From positions 124,001 through 188,000 of the forward strand of contig NZ_PQSP01000001.1 of the NCBI RefSeq assembly GCF_003991585.1: a stretch of 64,000 bases of DNA, read 5' to 3'. Below are positions 26,531 to 34,670 of the stretch, piece by piece. The position numbers were made by a program, and so were the translations under genes. Numbering within the stretch: position 1 is the stretch's first letter; each line of letters starts with the position of its first letter. A model generated the notes under the pieces. It made no database searches. It was not told where the DNA came from and worked only from the letters and a program-made list of their open reading frames with translations. The DNA comes from Saezia sanguinis (lineage in GTDB: Bacteria > Pseudomonadota > Gammaproteobacteria > Burkholderiales > Burkholderiaceae_C).

Positions 26531-28078
26531 ATGATGAATTTAGACTTTTCAGTCGGTTCGGTTCAACAAGTGAACCAGATAAATACAGAAGCCCTTATTA
26601 TCCCCATTCCAGACAATGCGCAAAGGCAATATGCCCTTAAAAGCATTTCGGTTGATGTTTATGCCCACATGGAAGCAGCACTCCAAGATGGTGATTTTAA
26701 GACAAGCGCCGGATATTGTCTCCTGTTACGTCGGCTGCCGGAACTCAAGGCTCCCAGGCTGTTGCTGGTAGGTGCTGGAGGGGCCAGTCCTAAAGAAATG
26801 GGTAAGGCCATTGCCTCAGCGGTGCAGGAGCTGAAAAAGCGCGGTGTGGCAAAAGCGGTTCTGTGCCTGGAGTGTGTGAGCAGCGTGGACGCGCAGATGG
26901 TGGAAAGAATGGTGCTTGCCGCAGCAGATGCGGCCTATGAGTACCGTTTGACAAAAAGTGTGAAAGAAAAGAAACGCGCATTGACCAGCCTGCAGTTCAT
27001 TGGTGCAGATTTGGCGGTGTTAAAACAGGGCGTGTCCCAGGGGGCCGCCATGGCAGAAGGGGTGTTCTGGGCTAAAGAGTGGGGTAACCGCCCGGCCAAC
27101 CACGCCACACCCACGATGCTGGCACAGGCCGCCCAGAAACTGGCCAAATCCTCTGCGAAGATTTCAACCCAGGTCATGGGGCCTAAAGAAGTTGAGAAGC
27201 TGGGCATGGGTGCCTTGATGGCAGTCGCCCAGGGCTCCGCACAGCCGCTGCGTTTCATTGTGATGAAGTACCAGGGCGCAGCCGCCAGCGCAGCACCGGT
27301 GGTACTGGTGGGCAAGGGTATTACGTTTGATGCCGGCGGTATTTCATTGAAGCCTGCTGCCGGCATGGACGAAATGAAGTTTGACATGTGCGGCGCTGCC
27401 AGCGTATTGGGTGTATTTGCAGCCCTGGCACAACTTAAACCCAAGCTGAACGTGGTCGGGCTGATTGCCAGTTGCGAAAATCTGCCCGATGGCAAGGCGG
27501 TGAAGCCCGGTGATGTGGTAACCAGCATGTCGGGCCAGACCATCGAAATCCTGAATACCGATGCCGAAGGCCGTCTGATTCTGTGCGATGCTTTGACTTT
27601 TGCAGAGCGTTTGCAGCCTCAGGCGGTTGTTGACATTGCCACGCTCACTGGTGCCTGCGTGGTTGCGCTGGGGAAAGTCAACAGCGGCTTGTTCAGCAAC
27701 AATGAACATTTGCAAAATGAACTGTACAGCGCGGGCGTACAGGCAGGAGACCCGTGCTGGCCGTTGCCGATGGATGACGACTATGCCGATGCCCTGAAAA
27801 GCAACTTTGCCGATGTGGCCAATGTGGGGGGGCGCGATGGGGGTGCCATTACAGCGGCCATGTTCCTCAAGCGCTTTGCTGCGGCTTATGATTGGGCCCA
27901 TCTGGATATTGCAGGAACAGCCTGGAAGAGTGGCGCTCAGAAGGGGGCTACGGGGCGGCCGGTGCCGTTGTTAATCCATTTCCTGCTGAACCGCAGCGCA
28001 CAAGCCGTGCAGCCGGAAGTGAAACCGCGTGCCAAACGGGCCAAATCCAGATCCGGCAAAACATCTGGACGTGTATAA
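26531..28078 (+). CDS. pepA: Leucyl aminopeptidase (M17 family)
   Basis: PepA is a cytosolic, hexameric, two-metal aminopeptidase that in some bacteria also binds DNA (XerCD accessory, carAB regulator). The 515-residue protein has an N-terminal macro-like domain and a C-terminal catalytic domain. That domain carries the metal and active-site motifs GKGITFDAGGISLKP and the family signature NTDAEGRLILCDAL (Asp, Glu, Arg). A basic tail (KPRAKRAKSRSGK) of about 20 residues is appended and may bind nucleic acid. pepA divergent to lptF and followed by holC is the conserved proteobacterial layout. First of two ATGs at 26531. Confidence 0.96.
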   Translation: MMNLDFSVGSVQQVNQINTEALIIPIPDNAQRQYALKSISVDVYAHMEAALQDGDFKTSAGYCLLLRRLPELKAPRLLLVGAGGASPKEMGKAIASAVQELKKRGVAKAVLCLECVSSVDAQMVERMVLAAADAAYEYRLTKSVKEKKRALTSLQFIGADLAVLKQGVSQGAAMAEGVFWAKEWGNRPANHATPTMLAQAAQKLAKSSAKISTQVMGPKEVEKLGMGALMAVAQGSAQPLRFIVMKYQGAAASAAPVVLVGKGITFDAGGISLKPAAGMDEMKFDMCGAASVLGVFAALAQLKPKLNVVGLIASCENLPDGKAVKPGDVVTSMSGQTIEILNTDAEGRLILCDALTFAERLQPQAVVDIATLTGACVVALGKVNSGLFSNNEHLQNELYSAGVQAGDPCWPLPMDDDYADALKSNFADVANVGGRDGGAITAAMFLKRFAAAYDWAHLDIAGTAWKSGAQKGATGRPVPLLIHFLLNRSAQAVQPEVKPRAKRAKSRSGKTSGRV

Positions 28079-28217
28079 AGTCTCTTTTGGTTGGTTTTTA
28101 CAGGCATTTACATGAAAAATGCACGAATCCGGTGCGTGACACACGGGTGTATGTGCCTGTATGATAACGCATGTAATGTGCTGGTTTTGAGCGTATGGTG
28201 CAGGGATACCGTCTGAT

Positions 28218-28640
28218 ATGACAAATGTGGCGTTTCATTTTAATGTGCTGGACAAAGTGGTCTATGCGTGCCGCTTGCTGCGCAAGGCGACCAAACAGGG
28301 TGCCAAAATCACTGTCACAGGCGATGAGCATTTGCTGACGTTGCTGGATGACACTTTATGGACATTTGACCAACTTGAGTTTTTGCCCCATTGCAGTGCT
28401 TCAGCCACCCCGGCGATGCTGGAGCGTACAACCATTGTATTGACCCCTGATGCGCGTCAGTCGCCTCACGCCGATGTGCTGGTGAATCTGGGGTTTGGCA
28501 TGCCCGATGGTTTTGAACGTTACCTGCGGCTGATTGAACTGGTTGGTACCGATATGTCTGACCGTACACCGGCCCGCCAGCGCTGGCGGCATTACAGTTC
28601 CAGAGGTTATCCTATTCAGACGTATGAGGTTAATGCATGA
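28218..28640 (+). CDS. holC: DNA polymerase III chi subunit
   Basis: This 140-residue protein matches HolC (chi), which links the clamp loader to SSB. It opens with VAFHFNVLDKVVYACRLLRKA, then ITVTGDEHLLTLLDDTLWTF, with FLPH before a variable loop, and ends ARQRWRHYSSRGYPIQTYEV, the YR.G.....Y..N-type chi ending. It is downstream of pepA as in E. coli and other relatives. Its stop overlaps the ATG of the next gene by four bases, indicating translational coupling. Confidence 0.9.
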   Translation: MTNVAFHFNVLDKVVYACRLLRKATKQGAKITVTGDEHLLTLLDDTLWTFDQLEFLPHCSASATPAMLERTTIVLTPDARQSPHADVLVNLGFGMPDGFERYLRLIELVGTDMSDRTPARQRWRHYSSRGYPIQTYEVNA

Positions 28641-29281
28641 GTGCGGAACCAGATAGAAAAGCAGGCAAATTCATCCCGACACTGACGGAAGTGATCTCTT
28701 CTCCCAAACAGATGGATTTGACTTTGCAGAAGGAAGAAGAACGCGAGCCCGGGTTTGATAGCAGTCAATCTGCGCCCGCTCCGGCGATGGCAAAAGAAGA
28801 GCGCAAAGAACCACTGAGCAGTTTCTGGAGCCCCGGGGGAAGCCCTCGCAAGACCGGGCCCGGAGTGGTGAATGTTTTTCCTGATGCTGCATCGGCGGCA
28901 ATGTCACCAGCTTCACCGTCGCCTGCAGCGCCAAGCGCTCAAACGCGACCGGAACCCATGCTGGATGACGAGGCGCTGATGGCGGTGCCGCAGGCACAGA
29001 ATGTGTTTTCGCCCTTGTCACGCAATCCGGCTGCTGCACCGGACTCTTTGCGCCCGAGCGATCTGATGCTGGTTGCGCTGTCCGAGCGCATTTCTGCCAA
29101 AGCCAAGGTGCGTATTGAGCAGAGTATTGAGCAGCACATTCAGGAGCGGATTTTTCCATTGCTGGATACATTTGCCGAGCATCTGATTTCGCACATACAG
29201 GATGATTTGCTGAAGATCATGCGGGAGGGTATTGCAGAGGCCACCCGTGAGGAGCTGGAACGGTTGCGGCAGAAGAATTAA
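28637..29281 (+). CDS. Protein with disordered N-terminus and conserved helical C-terminus, coupled to holC
   Basis: This 214-residue protein overlaps holC by four bases. The first about 140 residues are Pro/Ala/Ser-rich and low in complexity (SPSPAAPSAQTRPEP), likely disordered. The last about 65 residues form an amphipathic helix pair (SERISAKAKVRIEQSIEQHI; LLDTFAEHLISHIQDDLLKI). Burkholderiales carry similar proteins after holC (annotated DUF2486 in some genomes; the link here is from memory). Helical self-association is plausible, and the context hints at replication, but no function is known. Confidence 0.7.
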   Translation: MSAEPDRKAGKFIPTLTEVISSPKQMDLTLQKEEEREPGFDSSQSAPAPAMAKEERKEPLSSFWSPGGSPRKTGPGVVNVFPDAASAAMSPASPSPAAPSAQTRPEPMLDDEALMAVPQAQNVFSPLSRNPAAAPDSLRPSDLMLVALSERISAKAKVRIEQSIEQHIQERIFPLLDTFAEHLISHIQDDLLKIMREGIAEATREELERLRQKN

Positions 29282-29369
29282 AGAGGGATTAAAGAGGGAA
29301 AGAGGGCGCAGGAGGTTCGGTATCATTTCCCATCTAACATAAAAAGACATGGCGAATGGATGAAACTGC

Positions 29370-29397
29370 TTGGAATTGTCTGTAGACGTGATAAAAT
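29370..29397 (+). promoter_or_regulatory. Candidate promoter of the yjhX leader
   Basis: TTGGAA (29370-29375) is followed after 16 bases by TAAAAT (29392-29397), matching sigma70 boxes at four and five of six positions. Transcription would start near 29404, giving a 5' leader of about 190 bases. Confidence 0.5.
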
Positions 29398-29452
29398 TCC
29401 CGGCAGAGATCTGCGCCATGCAGTTTCTTTATTATTCATCTGAAAGGTTTGG

Positions 29453-29479
29453 ATGTTGGAGCATGTAGTAATCAGATAA
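29453..29479 (+). CDS. Short upstream ORF in the yjhX leader
   Basis: Eight codons (MLEHVVIR) follow AAAGG at 29443-29447 with a five-base spacer. The ORF overlaps the 5' arm of the leader's outer stem and the start of the next hairpin, so ribosomes reading it would open the structure. E. coli topAI is controlled by a translated upstream ORF (toiL), which makes this worth noting. No sequence similarity to toiL is claimed. Confidence 0.4.
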   Translation: MLEHVVIR

Positions 29480-29579
29480 CCGAAACTCGGCAACAGAGTT
29501 TTCCGGTTATCGAATCCATATGAATCAGTGGCGAGGCGCCTGGTGGCGTTACGCCTTGTTTGCATACACGATTACTACA
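29464..29579 (+). ncRNA. Three-way-junction leader RNA of yjhX
   Basis: TGTAGTAATC (29464-29473) pairs perfectly with GATTACTACA (29570-29579). Inside, GATAACCG (29475-29482) pairs with CGGTTATC (29504-29511), continued by AAACTC/GAGTTT with a GGCAACA loop. AGGCG (29534-29538) pairs with CGCCT (29552-29556). The outer stem ends only 13 bases before the yjhX ATG, so folding could limit ribosome access. A second start-less-SD frame (29520-29666, 48 codons, opening [12 protein letters not shown]) runs through the third hairpin into yjhX. Confidence 0.6.
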
Positions 29580-29592
29580 ACAGGTTTCCAAT

Positions 29593-29850
29593 ATGAACGT
29601 ATCCAAACTGGAACAACGTACCTTACATGCTTTGGCCAAAGGCGGTCGTATTGTCCATTTCCGTGATGATTCCGGTCGGGTGACAGAAGTCGAATGCTAT
29701 ACCCGTGAGGGCATGATACTGACCGACTGCACACTGGCGGTTTTTAAAAAACTCAGAACCAAGCGGTTAATTCGTTCTCAAGATGGTCATCCTTACCGCA
29801 TATCGGCTGCCGGCCTGAAAGCTGTCAGGCCTCAGCTTGATAACCAGTAG
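29593..29850 (+). CDS. yjhX: YjhX family protein (TopAI-type topoisomerase I inhibitor)
   Basis: This 85-residue protein is closely similar to E. coli YjhX/TopAI along its whole length: [50 protein letters not shown] and the ending VRPQLDN. In E. coli TopAI binds topoisomerase I and is toxic when overproduced; YjhQ (a GNAT protein) relieves it. No yjhQ-like gene follows here: an intrinsic terminator ends the unit 13 bases later. ATG 29593 matches the E. coli start; an upstream in-frame start at 29560 lies inside the structured leader. It may act as a housekeeping modulator rather than a toxin. Confidence 0.93.
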   Translation: MNVSKLEQRTLHALAKGGRIVHFRDDSGRVTEVECYTREGMILTDCTLAVFKKLRTKRLIRSQDGHPYRISAAGLKAVRPQLDNQ

Positions 29851-29862
29851 AGCTGATGTTCC

Positions 29863-29897
29863 AAAAGGCAGCCACATGGCTGCCTTTTATTTTTTAT
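29863..29897 (+). terminator. Intrinsic terminator of yjhX
   Basis: AAAAGGCAGCC (29863-29873) pairs with GGCTGCCTTTT (29878-29888), 11 pairs with an ACAT loop, followed by ATTTTTTAT. Confidence 0.92.
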
Positions 29898-30158
29898 GCT
29901 GGCTTTATACCGACGCTTAAAGCATGGATAAATGCTTAGAGGGGACGCTGTTGCACTTTAATGCTGCGGGCTGGCCGCGGGGACAGCAGGAGTCAATAAA
30001 ACCGCGGTTGCAGTGGTAATGGCACAAGTATAGAATCAGGAACCAGACAGCATACCTGCATGCACGCAGTCAAAAAAATATAAAAGACATGGAGACAATG
30101 GGCTGTCCAAAGCTGAAGTACCCACGAGAAACGTTCCATCAAATTGGAGGACGATGTC
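29898..30158. other. Intergenic region upstream of hemA
   Basis: It probably holds the hemA promoter; TTGCAG near 30006 and TATAGA near 30027 are only 15 bases apart and so are doubtful. GGAGG at 30146-30150 is the hemA ribosome binding site. No other gene is seen. Confidence 0.4.
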
Positions 30159-31172
30159 TTGAATATTTTCATGGCAGGAGTCGATTACAAAACAGCCAGC
30201 CTTTCTGTCAGGGAGAGGTTTTCTTTTTCAGACGAGGTTGTTCAAAAACATGTTCAGCAGATAGCCCAGCAAGCAGGTGTGCAGGGGTGTCTGTTGCTTT
30301 CAACCTGTAACCGCACCGAGTTGTATCTGTCCTGCGGGGACGATTTTTCGCCGGATGCTGCGGCCATGCTGTGCAGTCTGGTGGATTTGCCGGTGAATGC
30401 ATACCGTCCTTATTTCACCAGTTGCCAGGGGCATGATGTGCTCATGTATCTGATGCAACTGGCCAGCGGGTTGCAGTCACAGGTCAGAGGTGAAAACCAG
30501 ATTCTGGGGCAGGTCAAGGCGGCTGTGGTGGTTGCACGCGAAGCAGGTGGTATGGACGCTGTTTTGGAAACGGTGTTTCGCAATGCCATCAGCGCAGGGA
30601 AAAGAACGCGTACATTGGTTGCGCTGAATCCGGTGGATGTTTCTGTGGCCCAGTGCGCTGTGCAGGCATTGGCAGGCCATGCCGGCACCCTCACAGGACA
30701 GCAGGCCATTGTGATTGGCAATGGCGAGGTTGGCCGGACCGTGGCCGATATGCTGCTGAAACAGGGGTGTCAGGTGACCGCTACGTTTCGTTTTCACCGG
30801 CAGGTGCAGGCCCATGTTTTACAGGGCTGCCGGATGATTCCGTTTGAAGAACTTTACAGCGCTGTCAATGATTGTGACATTCTGGTCAGTGCAACCAGCA
30901 GCCCGCACTACGTGGTGGAGGCTGAAAAGCTGGCAGCCTGCCAAAGGAGGCCGCGTTACTTGGTGGATCTAGCGGTACCGCGCGACATTGAACCCGAAGC
31001 CGTGAATCTGCCTGGGGTTGCCCGGTACTGGAATGTGGATACTTTGCCCAAAGCTGTGGTTGATGCGCAGGACAAGCAAAAAATATCTGCGATCCGCAGT
31101 ATTCATGAAGAATATCTGGCCCGTTTTCAGCAGTGGTATGTGTATCGCGAGCGGCTGCGGGCTTCTTCATAA
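30159..31172 (+). CDS. hemA: Glutamyl-tRNA reductase lacking the C-terminal dimerisation domain
   Basis: GluTR reduces Glu-tRNA to glutamate-1-semialdehyde with NADPH, the first step of C5 tetrapyrrole synthesis. The catalytic domain has the nucleophile Cys50 in LSTCNRTELY and the GLQSQVRGENQILGQVK signature. The NADPH domain has VIGNGEVGRTVADML. The protein stops at residue 337, just after the start of the spinal helix (EEYLARFQQWYVYRERL). Typical GluTRs are about 420-430 residues, so roughly 90 residues of dimerisation domain are missing, and no other frame supplies them. I chose TTG 30159 because GGAGG lies 8 bases upstream and the N-terminus then aligns with E. coli. Followed by hemB and hemL. 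Confidence 0.9.
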   Translation: MNIFMAGVDYKTASLSVRERFSFSDEVVQKHVQQIAQQAGVQGCLLLSTCNRTELYLSCGDDFSPDAAAMLCSLVDLPVNAYRPYFTSCQGHDVLMYLMQLASGLQSQVRGENQILGQVKAAVVVAREAGGMDAVLETVFRNAISAGKRTRTLVALNPVDVSVAQCAVQALAGHAGTLTGQQAIVIGNGEVGRTVADMLLKQGCQVTATFRFHRQVQAHVLQGCRMIPFEELYSAVNDCDILVSATSSPHYVVEAEKLAACQRRPRYLVDLAVPRDIEPEAVNLPGVARYWNVDTLPKAVVDAQDKQKISAIRSIHEEYLARFQQWYVYRERLRASS

Positions 31173-31257
31173 GACGTTCCATATGTGTTGGATGTGCTCT
31201 GGCTTTCTGACGGTAGCGGAAAACCAGGCATGATGATTGATGCCGAAGGAATCATGA

Positions 31258-32247
31258 ATGAATGATGGTTTACTGAAACGCCCCAGGCGGTTGCGCAGCA
31301 CACCGGCGATGCGCCGGATGGTGCGGGAAACCCGGCTCAGTGCGGACAGCCTGATCTGGCCTTTGTTTGTGAAAGAAGGGCAAGGGATTAAAACTGAAAT
31401 ACCTTCTATGCCAGGGCAGTTCCATTACAGTGTGGATCGTTTGGGCGAGGCCGTACAGACGGCGCTGGATGCCGGTGTCGGGCGTGTGTTGCTGTTTGGT
31501 TTGCCACAGGATAAGGACGAGCAGGGCACGGGCGCCTGGGTGGATGATGGCATTGTGCAGCGAGCCATTCGGGAGCTGCGGGCGCACTTTCCTGATGTGA
31601 TGATTGTGACCGATGTGTGTCTGTGTGAATACACATCGCATGGGCACTGTGGTGTGCTGCATGGGGAAACGGTGGATAACGATGAAACGCTGCCCCTGCT
31701 GGTGCGTACCGCCGTATCGCATGCGCGGGCTGGTGCTGATGTGGTGGCCCCTTCCGACATGATGGATGGGCGTGTTGCAGCTATCCGGCAGGGGCTGGAC
31801 CAGCAGGGCTTTAGCACAACGCCCATCATGAGCTATGCTGCCAAATATGCATCGGCCTTTTACGGGCCGTTTCGGGAGGCGGCTGACTCTGCCCCGGCCT
31901 GTGGCGACCGCAGGGGCTACCAGATGGATATGCACAATCACAAAGAGGCGTTGCAGGAGGCACTGCTGGACACGCAGGAAGGCGCCGATATTCTGATGGT
32001 GAAACCCGCGCTTGCCTATCTGGACATCATCAAGGAAGTTGCCGCACACACCCTGCTGCCGGTGGCTGCCTACAGCGTGAGCGGTGAATACGCGATGATC
32101 AAGGCCGCAGCAGCGGCAAAACTCATTGATGAATACCAGGTGATGTGCGAGAGCGCTGTCAGCATTTTCCGGGCCGAGGCGGATATCCTGATCACTTACC
32201 ATGCATTGGAGCTGGCACAGGCCATGCAAAAAGGAGATATTGGCTGA
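31258..32247 (+). CDS. hemB: Delta-aminolevulinic acid dehydratase (porphobilinogen synthase)
   Basis: HemB condenses two ALA molecules to porphobilinogen. The 329-residue TIM barrel has the zinc-type cysteine cluster DVCLCEYTSHGHCG (three Cys) and two Schiff-base Lys regions: SYAAKYASAFYGPFR and the substrate loop MVKPALAYLD with the catalytic Lys. The presence of Cys rather than Asp ligands indicates a Zn-dependent enzyme. AAGGA lies 7 bases ahead of ATG 31258. Its stop overlaps the hemL start (TGATG), so these two are translationally coupled and lie in a hemA-hemB-hemL run. Confidence 0.97.
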   Translation: MNDGLLKRPRRLRSTPAMRRMVRETRLSADSLIWPLFVKEGQGIKTEIPSMPGQFHYSVDRLGEAVQTALDAGVGRVLLFGLPQDKDEQGTGAWVDDGIVQRAIRELRAHFPDVMIVTDVCLCEYTSHGHCGVLHGETVDNDETLPLLVRTAVSHARAGADVVAPSDMMDGRVAAIRQGLDQQGFSTTPIMSYAAKYASAFYGPFREAADSAPACGDRRGYQMDMHNHKEALQEALLDTQEGADILMVKPALAYLDIIKEVAAHTLLPVAAYSVSGEYAMIKAAAAAKLIDEYQVMCESAVSIFRAEADILITYHALELAQAMQKGDIG

Positions 32248-33539
32248 TGATGCAGACCACAAAGTCCCAGCGTTTATATGCGCAGGCCAAGCAGTTGATC
32301 CCAGGCGGTGTTAACAGTCCGGTGCGGGCATTCGGCTCTGTCGGGATGGAGCCGCTGTTCATTCGGAAAGCGCATGGCGCCGTCATTGAAGATGTGGACG
32401 GGAACAGCTATCTTGATTATGTCTGCTCATGGGGGCCGATGATTCTGGGGCATGCGGTGCCTCAGGTTGTTGAGGCGGTTGCACAAGTTGCGCAGAACGG
32501 GTTGAGTTTTGGCGCCCCCAATGCGCTGGAGGTGGAAGTGGCGCAGACGGTGGTGGAGATGACCGGCATGGAGATGGTGCGCATGGTCAACTCGGGTACC
32601 GAAGCGGTCATGAGTGCACTGCGGCTTGCCAGAGGCGTGACCGGCCGCAATAAAGTCATTAAATTTGAAGGCTGTTACCACGGGCATAGCGACAGCATGC
32701 TGGTGAAGGCGGGGTCTGGTGCTTTGACCAGCGGCCAGCCCAGCAGTGCCGGCGTACCGGTGGCGGCCGTGGCTGACACGCTGACCGCTCAGTACAACGA
32801 TCTGGCCAGCGTTGAGAAGATTTTTGCGCAATATCCTGGTGATATTGCTGCGCTGATTGTGGAGCCGGTAGCTGCCAACATGGGAGTGGTACTGCCGCAG
32901 GCCGGTTTTTTGCAGGGCTTGCGCTCTTTATGTGACCGCTATGGCGCGTTGCTTATTTTTGATGAGGTGATTACCGGCTTCCGGCTGGCGCCAGGCGGGG
33001 CACAGGCATACTTCGGGGTCACGGCCGATCTGGTGACATACGGCAAGATCATCGGTGGCGGTTTGCCGGTGGGTGCCTATGGCGGCCGGCGTGATCTCAT
33101 GGCGCAGGTGGCACCCAGCGGCAAGGTGTATCAGGCCGGTACGCTTTCCGGCAACCCGGTTGCGATGGCGGCCGGGCTGTGCCAGTTGAAATTGCTTCGT
33201 GCCGGGGCGGAAAGTATTTACCCTGCAATCGAAAAAACAACCGCCTATCTGGCGCAGGAAATGCGCCGGATCGCGTCCAATGCGGGTGTGGCCGCGCAGG
33301 TGAATCAGGTCGGGTCATTGTGTTGTGCATTTTTTACCGAACAGCCGGTCACATCGTATGCAGGTGCCGTGTCTGCCGATACCCAGCGTTTTGCGGCTTA
33401 TTTCAGAGGCATGCTGCAACGTGGAATTTATCTGGCGCCGTCGCAGTTTGAGGCAATGTTCATCAGCACGGCGTTAACGCCTGAAATGGTTGAAAAAACG
33501 CTCACTGCATTTAAGGATACTTTGGCAGAGCTTGTCTGA
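32247..33539 (+). CDS. hemL: Glutamate-1-semialdehyde 2,1-aminomutase
   Basis: HemL is a PLP enzyme that turns the HemA product into 5-aminolevulinate. The 430-residue fold-type I aminotransferase shows GGVNSPVRAF at the N-terminus, VNSGTEAVMSALRLARG, LIFDEVITGFR and the PLP Lys in YGKIIGGGLPVGAYGG, plus AGTLSGNPVAMAAG. The start is ATG 32247 (or 32250), overlapping the hemB stop, with AAGGAG at 32231-32236. A longer frame beginning at 32145 lies within hemB and is not used. The protein acts between hemA and hemB in the pathway, so the cluster holds the first three enzymes. Confidence 0.97.
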   Translation: MMQTTKSQRLYAQAKQLIPGGVNSPVRAFGSVGMEPLFIRKAHGAVIEDVDGNSYLDYVCSWGPMILGHAVPQVVEAVAQVAQNGLSFGAPNALEVEVAQTVVEMTGMEMVRMVNSGTEAVMSALRLARGVTGRNKVIKFEGCYHGHSDSMLVKAGSGALTSGQPSSAGVPVAAVADTLTAQYNDLASVEKIFAQYPGDIAALIVEPVAANMGVVLPQAGFLQGLRSLCDRYGALLIFDEVITGFRLAPGGAQAYFGVTADLVTYGKIIGGGLPVGAYGGRRDLMAQVAPSGKVYQAGTLSGNPVAMAAGLCQLKLLRAGAESIYPAIEKTTAYLAQEMRRIASNAGVAAQVNQVGSLCCAFFTEQPVTSYAGAVSADTQRFAAYFRGMLQRGIYLAPSQFEAMFISTALTPEMVEKTLTAFKDTLAELV

Positions 33540-33580
33540 GGGCCAGTTGCTCGAAACAGAAAAAAGTGGATCAACGCATG

Positions 33581-34447
33581 TTAAAGACGCAGTTCCTGCA
33601 TCAGATGACGTAACCATGGCTCTTTGACCGCGGGTTGCTGGCTGAGCAGTGTGATGAGGTGGTTACGGTCTTCTCGTGACTGGCCGCGCATAAACAGGGC
33701 ATAAGCGTAGCGCAGTGCGTCAATGTGCTCGTCGCTGTGTGTCGGGTGGGCCAGTTCCTCCTGTCCCCAGTGCGCCGGGCGGTAAGAAGGGGTCAGTTTG
33801 TGCTGGGTGCCTCCCAGTTCTGACCAGAAATGCCGGTCAATGGAGATATTTTTGACGGCATCCGTTTCCAACAGACTGGCCCATTCAGCATGCTGCTGCC
33901 AACGCCAGGTGTTAGGGCTGTTGTGCGTGCGTAAAGTGATGCCGACAAGGCGTATACGCCGCTGTACGGCATTCCAGTCAAAGCGGATTTCTTTGCACCA
34001 GCGATGCAGCAGCATGATCAGGCGTGAAAACGTGTCGCCGGAATCAACCAAATCGACAAATGCCACAGGATGGTCTCGTGTGGCAATCTCTTGCGGGGAG
34101 AGTCCCAGACTGTGCAGGTATGCGCGCATGGCAGGAATGGCCTGAGGGTATTCTTTCTGAATGTCTGCTTCAGCCTGATAGCGCATGGAAAAGTGCAGCA
34201 GTGTCAGCCGATCTGACCAGCTTGTTTTCAGCAGCAGGCCGCTTAAATAATCGAAAAAGTTTTCCGGTGAGCGCCCGACAAATACCAGATGGCTGTCACC
34301 CGCATAGGCGATGATCTTGGCACAGGTCGGTAGCATCTCTTCATGCATTGGCACACAAGCGGGCGCTGTATCCTGAGACAACAGCTTTCCTAACTGCTCC
34401 TGGCGTGCAATGTTCCAGCGGAAGGGTTTTTCGTATGTGTGTGTCAT
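33581..34447 (-). CDS. Uncharacterised protein, possible phosphoribosyltransferase-like fold
   Basis: This soluble 288-residue protein is not one I can name. HLVFVGRSPENFFDYLSG and, later, VAFVDLVDSGDTFSRLI are reminiscent of type I phosphoribosyltransferase strands. The second resembles a PRPP loop (VDDVVDTGGT-like), although it has Asp-Leu-Val-Asp-Ser-Gly instead of the usual form. The C-terminal third is helical and basic. It ends 42 bases from hemL on the opposite strand and is divergent from xerD. The fold suggestion is a motif-level guess; the coding frame is good. Confidence 0.6.
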   Translation of the reverse strand: MTHTYEKPFRWNIARQEQLGKLLSQDTAPACVPMHEEMLPTCAKIIAYAGDSHLVFVGRSPENFFDYLSGLLLKTSWSDRLTLLHFSMRYQAEADIQKEYPQAIPAMRAYLHSLGLSPQEIATRDHPVAFVDLVDSGDTFSRLIMLLHRWCKEIRFDWNAVQRRIRLVGITLRTHNSPNTWRWQQHAEWASLLETDAVKNISIDRHFWSELGGTQHKLTPSYRPAHWGQEELAHPTHSDEHIDALRYAYALFMRGQSREDRNHLITLLSQQPAVKEPWLRHLMQELRL

Positions 34448-34670
34448 GGTTGATGAGGTTGCGGCCTTTGCGCTTTCAAGGGGACCGCCTGTGTGAAGCG
34501 TTAAAGGGTTATTTTAAAGGCACATGATGTGTCTGCCGTAAATTCTGACTGCGCTGCAAGCAGCAGAAAACGATGGGCTTGCGGCCAGCGCCAAGGGTAA
34601 ATTGCCGTAAGCTGTAAAATGGCAGGCGGGTACTGCCAATAGCCCAATAGTCAATAGTACAACACAACAA

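Noticed and set aside
29360-29443. 27-codon ORF (MKLLGIVCRR) upstream of yjhX
   Set aside because: It overlaps the predicted promoter and would start before the transcript does; no Shine-Dalgarno.
29323-29565. 80-codon minus-strand frame over the yjhX leader
   Set aside because: No start signal; the region is better explained by a promoter and structured RNA.
31018-31233. Missing HemA C-terminal domain in another frame
   Set aside because: The frame carries no dimerisation-helix features, so the truncation seems genuine and not a simple frameshift.
31270-32262. 330-codon frame opposite hemB
   Set aside because: Antisense of a certain gene, His-rich and motif-free.
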